Position numbers and translations under genes: made by a program | Notes under the pieces: generated by a model | Database searches by the model: none | What the model saw: the letters and a program-made list of their open reading frames with translations, nothing else | What the model was told of the DNA's origin: nothing | Source: an uncultured Alcanivorax sp. | Lineage (GTDB): Bacteria > Pseudomonadota > Gammaproteobacteria > Pseudomonadales > Alcanivoracaceae | Direction: 5' to 3' | DNA: 64,000 bases | NCBI RefSeq assembly: GCF_947258575.1 | Contig: NZ_CAMYIV010000010.1 | Location: 186,001 to 250,000, forward strand | Part shown: positions 59,267 to 64,000 of the stretch, one piece after another | Numbering within the stretch: position 1 is the first letter of the stretch | Layout of the letters: every line of letters begins with the position of its first letter

Positions 59267-60415
59267 ATGTTCGAGAGCATGAATGCTGACGTAATGCTAA
59301 AAATGAAAAAATACGGTTACCTGACTTTCTGGGCCTTGATGGTGCCGCTGGTGCCGTTTTCTGCCTTTGTGGGTGTAGAGAGCGGCACACAGGACTACTG
59401 GGCGTGGTTCATGTATGTCTTCATCTTCGGGATTATTCCGATCCTGGATTTCCTGGTGGGTAAGGACCCGAGCAACCCGAACGAGGAAGTTCAGGTGCCG
59501 ACCATGAGCGAGGAAATCTTCTATCGGGTGTCCGCCATCGCCATGGGCTTTGTGTGGATCGCGGTGCTGTTCTACGCCGGCCACGTTTTCATGACCAATG
59601 ATTACGGCCTGCTCGGCAAGATCGGCTGGATCGTGTCCATCGGTACCGTGGGTGGCATCATTGCCATCAACCTGGGTCACGAGCTGATCCACAAGGATCC
59701 GAAGGTGGAAAACTGGATGGGTGGGCTGTTGCTGTCCACTGTGACCTACGCCGGCTTCAAGGTGGAGCACGTGCGTGGTCACCATGTCCATGTATCTACG
59801 CCAGACGATGCGTCTTCCAGCCGCTACAATCAGAGCCTGTATGACTTCCTGCCCAAGGCGTTTGTGCGCAATTTCAAGAATGCCTGGAGCCTGGAAAAGA
59901 AATACCTGGAGCGTAAGGGCAAGAAGAACATCAGCGTTCATAACGAACTGATCTGGTGGTACAGCATTTCTGCCTTGTTCGCGGTGACCTTCGGGCTGCT
60001 GTGGGGCTGGCAGGGTGTGGTGTTCTTCCTGGGCCAGAGCTTCTTCGCCGCACTGGCACTGGAGATCATCAACTATATCGAACACTACGGTCTGCACCGT
60101 CGTGTAAACGATAAAGGTCGCTTCGAGCGGGTAACGCCGGCCCACAGCTGGAACTCCAACTACCTGCTGACCAACCTGGCCCTGTTCCAGCTGCAGCGTC
60201 ACAGTGATCACCATGCTTACGCCAAGCGTCGTTATCAGGTGTTGCGTCACTATGACGAAAGCCCGCAGCTGCCGGCCGGTTACGCCACCATGTTTGTGCT
60301 GGCAATGATCCCGCCGCTGTGGAAGAAAGTGATGAACCCGCGGGTGGAAGCCTACTACGAAGGTGAGCTGGACCAGCTGTTCCGCGAATCCAAGCGGGTT
60401 AACAATATCGCGTAA
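59267..60415 (+). CDS. alkB: Alkane 1-monooxygenase
   Basis: Membrane di-iron enzyme that hydroxylates medium-chain n-alkanes to 1-alkanols with rubredoxin-delivered electrons. 382 residues, six predicted helices. All histidine boxes are intact: NLGHELIHK (136-144), EHVRGHHVHVSTPDD (167-181), NYIEHYGL (269-276) and LQRHSDHHAYAKRRYQVLRH (309-328). Somewhat shorter than the about 400-residue AlkB of A. borkumensis. No rubredoxin gene is adjacent. Its position beside GntR and trkHA fits AlkB2. Confidence 0.96.
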   Translation: MFESMNADVMLKMKKYGYLTFWALMVPLVPFSAFVGVESGTQDYWAWFMYVFIFGIIPILDFLVGKDPSNPNEEVQVPTMSEEIFYRVSAIAMGFVWIAVLFYAGHVFMTNDYGLLGKIGWIVSIGTVGGIIAINLGHELIHKDPKVENWMGGLLLSTVTYAGFKVEHVRGHHVHVSTPDDASSSRYNQSLYDFLPKAFVRNFKNAWSLEKKYLERKGKKNISVHNELIWWYSISALFAVTFGLLWGWQGVVFFLGQSFFAALALEIINYIEHYGLHRRVNDKGRFERVTPAHSWNSNYLLTNLALFQLQRHSDHHAYAKRRYQVLRHYDESPQLPAGYATMFVLAMIPPLWKKVMNPRVEAYYEGELDQLFRESKRVNNIA

Positions 60416-60417
60416 GA

Positions 60418-60740
60418 GCAGTTAACAGTTAATAATTAATAGTTAACAGCTAGAACAAGAAAGCCCCGGCATTGCCGGGGCTTTTTCGTTTCTGCGAAGC
60501 TTACTGTGGGAAGCGATGCTTGCATCGCGAATAGCGGCGTTTCTGTGAATCCTTTCGCGTCTCAAGTGGCGTATTCGCCACGCTCACCCTTCGGGCTGCA
60601 CTTCGTGGGTTACTCCGCTACGCCCCGTTCCTACACCGGGGGCCGTGGGTTCGTGCCGTTCTGTTGGCGCGGGCAAGCCCTCTCCGTTGGCAGGGCACAG
60701 CCCCGCGCAACTATTAACTATTCACTGTTAACTATTAACT
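60418..60740. repeat. Repeat block C-terminator-E-C between alkB and trkH
   Basis: Family C arms at 60418-60450 and 60709-60740 surround the alkB terminator and a family E unit. The unit holds TGTGGGAAGCGATGCTTGCA at 60504 and the module ATTCGCCACGCTCACCCTTC at 60570. The block separates converging genes. No coding sequence is supported in it. Confidence 0.7.
60460..60486 (+). terminator. Intrinsic terminator of alkB
   Basis: AAGCCCCGGC-ATT-GCCGGGGCTTTTT, stem of 10 bp and T run. Confidence 0.9.
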
Positions 60741-60744
60741 GCTT

Positions 60745-62196
60745 TCATTGTCGCCAGAACATGGGCGTAAACAGCACGAGCAGGGTGAATACCTCAAGTC
60801 GCCCGGCAACCATCAGTACCGTCATCATCCACTTGGCACTATCGGTAATGTTGGCAAAGCCGCCGCCAACCTGGCCGATACCGACGCCCAGGTTATTGAG
60901 GCTGGCAGCCACGGCGCTGACGGCGGTGGTCAGGTCCATGCCGGTCATGGTGAACAGCAGGGTGAAGATGACCGACAGGGTGATATAAACCCCGACAAAG
61001 CCCCAGACCGCCTGTAAAACCCGATCCGGCACCGAGTGGCGGCCAAAGCGCAGGGCAAACATGCCGTTGGGGTAAATCAGCCGTCGCAGTTCGCGCACGC
61101 TGTGGTGGAACACCAGGGCGGCGCGCACCGCTTTCATGCCGCCACCGGTGGAACCGGCGCAGCCGCCGATGAAGCTGGTGAAGATCAGCAGGTAAGGAAT
61201 AAAGCCCGGCCAGGCGGCGGCGTTGGTGCTGGTGAGCCCGGTGCCCGTGCTGAACGACGCCACCTGGAAAGCGGAGTGGCGCAGCGCATCATCGGCAGTC
61301 ACATCGACTTCGAAAGCCAGCAGGCCCACGGTAATCAGCCCGGTATAAAGCAGGAACAGGGTCATGAAAAAGCGGAATTCCGGGTCTAGTACATAGGCCA
61401 TTAGTGAGCGACCGCGCCAGACAGCAAAGTGCAATGCGAAATTAAGGCCGCCAATAAGAATAAACAGGGTGGCAGTCCAGTCGATCCAGGGGTTGTCCCA
61501 GTAGGCCATGGAGGCGTCGTGGGTGGAGAAGCCGCCGGTGGCCACGGTGCTGAAACTGTGGCAGATGGCATCAAATATGGTCATGCCTGCCGCCCAGTAG
61601 AGCACGGCGCAGGCCATGGTGATAAACAGATAGAGCAGCCACAGAGCCTTCGCGGTTTCGGCAATACGCGGGGTGAGCTTGGCATCCTTCATGGGGCCGG
61701 GAATTTCTGCCTTGTACAGCTGCATGCCGCCAACGCCGAGCATGGGCAGAATCGCTACCGCCAGTACCACTACGCCCATACCGCCCAGCCACTGCAGTTG
61801 CTGGCGATAGAAGAGAATGGATTTGGGCAGGAAATCGATGCCGGAAAGAATGGTGGCGCCGGTGGTGGTCAACCCGGACATGGATTCAAACACTGCATCG
61901 GTAAAGCCCACCGGCACGTCATCGCTGATATACAGCGGCAAGGCCCCGATCAGCCCCAGTACCGACCAGAACAGGGTCACTACCAGAAAGCCGTCGCGGG
62001 TTTGCAGCTCTTCCTTGTGCTTGAAGAAGGGCAGCCACAGGGCCAGCCCCAAAAGCAGGGTGATGACGAATGACACTAGGAAGGGGCCTTCGCTACCTTC
62101 CTGATACCAGTAGGAGACAGCGACGGGCGGCATCATGGTGAAGCTGAACACCACCAGTAGCAGGCCGAGAATTTTCGAGATCAGTGCAAAGTGCAT
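60745..62196 (-). CDS. trkH: Trk potassium uptake membrane protein TrkH
   Basis: Potassium-translocating subunit, 483 residues, with four M1-P-M2 units. Filter glycines occur in SGLTTTGATIL, FSTVATGGFSTHD, FSTGTGLTSTN and ASLNNLGVGIG. Works with the cytoplasmic regulator TrkA encoded just upstream (gap 21 bp). A mobile family C repeat lies at its 3' end. Confidence 0.95.
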   Translation of the reverse strand: MHFALISKILGLLLVVFSFTMMPPVAVSYWYQEGSEGPFLVSFVITLLLGLALWLPFFKHKEELQTRDGFLVVTLFWSVLGLIGALPLYISDDVPVGFTDAVFESMSGLTTTGATILSGIDFLPKSILFYRQQLQWLGGMGVVVLAVAILPMLGVGGMQLYKAEIPGPMKDAKLTPRIAETAKALWLLYLFITMACAVLYWAAGMTIFDAICHSFSTVATGGFSTHDASMAYWDNPWIDWTATLFILIGGLNFALHFAVWRGRSLMAYVLDPEFRFFMTLFLLYTGLITVGLLAFEVDVTADDALRHSAFQVASFSTGTGLTSTNAAAWPGFIPYLLIFTSFIGGCAGSTGGGMKAVRAALVFHHSVRELRRLIYPNGMFALRFGRHSVPDRVLQAVWGFVGVYITLSVIFTLLFTMTGMDLTTAVSAVAASLNNLGVGIGQVGGGFANITDSAKWMMTVLMVAGRLEVFTLLVLFTPMFWRQ

Positions 62197-62217
62197 GCGC
62201 TGGCGTGGCCTCGGCCG

Positions 62218-63594
62218 TCAGAAGAAGGTAAACCCGACCTGGAACAGTTTTTCCACGTCCCGGGTGCGGCGTTTGTCGATCAGGAACAGGATCACATGAT
62301 CATCGGGTTCGATGACCACATCATCGTGGGCAATCAGCACCTTTTCACCGCGCACGATGGCACCGATGGTGGTGCCTTCCGGCAGGTCGATGTCTTCAAC
62401 AGCTCGGCCCACTACTTTGGACGATTTGCTGTCGCCGTGAGCGATCGCCTCGATGGCTTCCGCGGCACCCCGGCGCAGGGAATAGACGTTGACCACATCG
62501 CCCCGCCGCACATGGCTGAGCAGGCTGCCGATGGTGGACTGCTGGGGCGAGATGGCGATATCGATATCGTGGCCCTGGACCAGATCCACATAGGCCGGGT
62601 TGGAGATCAGCGTCATCACCTTGCGCGCGCCCAGTCTTTTGGCCAGTAATGAGGCCATGATGTTGGCCTCGTCATCGTTGGTGAGGGCGCAGAACACGTC
62701 GGTGTTTTCGATGTTGGCCTTGAGCAGTTCGTCCCGGTCCGTGGCGAGCCCTTGCAACACCACGGTCTGGTGCAGTTTTTCGCCGAGCCATTCCGCGCGG
62801 CCGGGGCTGCGCTCAAGAACTTTCACGTTATAGCGGTGCTGGATGCTCTTGGCGAGCCGGTAACCGATGTTGCCGCCGCCGGCGATAAGAATGCGTTTGT
62901 AGTTATGTTCCAGGCGACGCAGTTCGCTCATCACCGCACGGATATCGTTCTTGGCGGCGATGAAGAAGACCTCATCATCTGCTTCGATCACCGTGTTGCC
63001 TTCGGGAATGATGGGGCGGCCGCGGCGGAAAATGGCCGCCACTCGGGTGTCCACATTGGGCATGTGCTTGCGCAGTTCGCGCAGCTCGTTGCCTACCAGT
63101 GGCCCACCGTAATAGGCGCGCACCGCCACCAGCTGTACCCGGCCACCGGCAAAGTTCACCACCTGCAGGGCGCCGGGGTGCTCGATAAGCCGTTTGATAT
63201 AGTCGGTGACCACCTGCTCGGGGCTGATGATCACATCAATGGGCAGGGCGTTTTCGTTGAACAGCTTGTCGGCGCGGCTGGTGTAGTGAGCGGTGCGGAT
63301 GCGGGCGATTTTCGAGGGGGTGCGGAACAGGGAGTAGGCCACCTGACAGGCGATCATGTTGACCTCGTCAGAGTTGGTGACCGCGATCAGCATGTCCGCG
63401 TCTTCGGCGCCGGCATCCTTGAGCACCGCCGGGTAACAGCCCATGCCGCGCACGGTGCCGATATCCAGGCGGTCGCCCAGTTCGCGCAGACGTTCCGCAT
63501 CGGTATCGATGACGGTAATGTCGTTGCGCTCGTTGGCCAGGTTCTCGGCCAGGGTGCCGCCCACCTGGCCGGCACCGAGAATAATGATCTTCAT
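62218..63594 (-). CDS. trkA: Trk system potassium uptake regulator TrkA
   Basis: NAD(H)/ATP-binding gating ring for TrkH, 458 residues in two tandem RCK halves: [16 protein letters not shown] (residues 3-18) and [17 protein letters not shown] (around 235-251), each followed by a TrkA_C domain. First of trkA-trkH here. Start ATG 63594. Confidence 0.96.
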   Translation of the reverse strand: MKIIILGAGQVGGTLAENLANERNDITVIDTDAERLRELGDRLDIGTVRGMGCYPAVLKDAGAEDADMLIAVTNSDEVNMIACQVAYSLFRTPSKIARIRTAHYTSRADKLFNENALPIDVIISPEQVVTDYIKRLIEHPGALQVVNFAGGRVQLVAVRAYYGGPLVGNELRELRKHMPNVDTRVAAIFRRGRPIIPEGNTVIEADDEVFFIAAKNDIRAVMSELRRLEHNYKRILIAGGGNIGYRLAKSIQHRYNVKVLERSPGRAEWLGEKLHQTVVLQGLATDRDELLKANIENTDVFCALTNDDEANIMASLLAKRLGARKVMTLISNPAYVDLVQGHDIDIAISPQQSTIGSLLSHVRRGDVVNVYSLRRGAAEAIEAIAHGDSKSSKVVGRAVEDIDLPEGTTIGAIVRGEKVLIAHDDVVIEPDDHVILFLIDKRRTRDVEKLFQVGFTFF

Positions 63595-63720
63595 GCGCTT
63601 TGCTGTCTCTCCAGTCCCCGAACAGCGCGATTTCCTTCCCTGTACATACCAGGGGAGGGGTAGCGCCTCGAGCGGCGCTCTTACACGACTTTTCTCACAA
63701 GGGAGAAAAACGCTGCCCGC

Positions 63721-64000
63721 TCAAGTGTCCTTTCGCAGGCACGCCAGATAAAAACCGTCTGGCCCATGGTGTTGCGGGAACAGCTGCCACCCCGCGCTGA
63801 CCATTGTGGCCTCTTCCGGCCGTGGCGTCACATCCCGGGCCTGTGGCTGGCGTTGCAGGAAGGCGCTGACCTGATGATCGTTTTCGTCCCGCAGTACCGA
63901 GCAGGTGGCATATACCAGCATGCCGCCGGGTTTGAGCAGCGGCCATAGTGCATCCAGCATGCGCGCTTGTAAATCAACCAGTGCGCGGATGTCGGACGCT
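63721..64000 (-). CDS. rsmB: 16S rRNA m5C967 methyltransferase RsmB (partial)
   Basis: The 3' end of the gene only, about 92 codons, N-terminus outside the window. Residues DIRALVDLQARMLDAL and KPGGMLVYATCSVLRDEN are the conserved RsmB/NOL1-NOP2 methyltransferase motifs, the latter with the family TC dipeptide. C-terminus GFYLACLRKDT. Probably co-transcribed toward trkA (gap 126 bp), as in many gammaproteobacteria. Confidence 0.92.
   Translation of the reverse strand, partial: ASDIRALVDLQARMLDALWPLLKPGGMLVYATCSVLRDENDHQVSAFLQRQPQARDVTPRPEEATMVSAGWQLFPQHHGPDGFYLACLRKDT

Noticed and set aside
1-64000. tRNA and rRNA genes
   Set aside because: No cloverleaf with T-loop GTTCRA and matching acceptor stem, and no rRNA-like sequence, was noticed in intergenic regions.

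Overview
The window is a GC-rich (around 60%) chromosomal segment of a marine gammaproteobacterium. The best fit is a hydrocarbon degrader of the Alcanivorax type. The main clue is an alkane 1-monooxygenase (alkB) divergent from a GntR/FCD regulator and followed by trkH, trkA and rsmB. A proteobacterial class GN sortase with its single target, a PilT/PilU pair next to yggS-proC-yggT, and several TRAP, thioesterase and acyl-CoA genes agree with this. The assignment is inference from gene content; no rRNA or other taxonomic marker is present.

Layout. 1-11.2 kb (mostly minus strand): pta (cut by the window edge) and ackA, a quinone oxidoreductase, a large lipoprotein-type penicillin/AHL acylase, a MerR regulator, and a two-gene unit of a hydrolase-SDR fusion plus an unknown protein. 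11.4-21.3 kb: an MscS-type channel, a ferritin-like metal-dependent hydrolase divergent from an unknown protein, a membrane PAS-PAS-GGDEF-EAL protein and uvrD. 21.4-25.1 kb: TRAP transporter genes split over both strands around a YciA-like thioesterase. 25.3-31 kb: a complete Pho regulon unit with a Pho box, pstS, terminator, pstCAB and phoU. 31.3-34 kb: arsenic resistance operon arsR-arsC-acr3-arsH. 34.1-38.2 kb: a racemase plus DUF1611 pair, a GST and yaeQ. 38.3-39.3 kb: a GDT1/UPF0016 manganese exporter with a probable yybP-ykoY riboswitch. A 266-bp element with 24-bp perfect terminal inverted repeats sits inside the aptamer. 39.4-47 kb: slyX, a TM2 protein, pilU, pilT, yggS, proC, yggT and a sensory protein with a ruined GGDEF site. 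47-54 kb: lipid and acyl-CoA related enzymes (thioesterase, HMG-CoA lyase, VOC protein, two alpha/beta hydrolases, OsmC, acyl-CoA dehydrogenase). 53.9-55.6 kb: an AT-richer island with cassette-like small genes and an attC-like site but no integrase. 55.6-64 kb: sortase and target, GntR, alkB, trkH, trkA, rsmB (cut).

The intergenic spaces are unusually rich in repeated palindromes. At least five families recur: (A) ACCACAGAGGGCACAGAG arms; (B) TGTAGGAGC arms, twice enclosing family A as nested palindromes; (C) GTTAACAGTGAATAGTTAACAG-like arrays flanking terminators; (D) AGCTACAAGCTTCAAGCTAC-like arrays; (E) GGGAAGCGATGCTTGCATCG modules. The most striking single object is the structured 266-bp element in the manganese riboswitch leader. 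Its imperfect pairs are nearly all G-U on one strand only.
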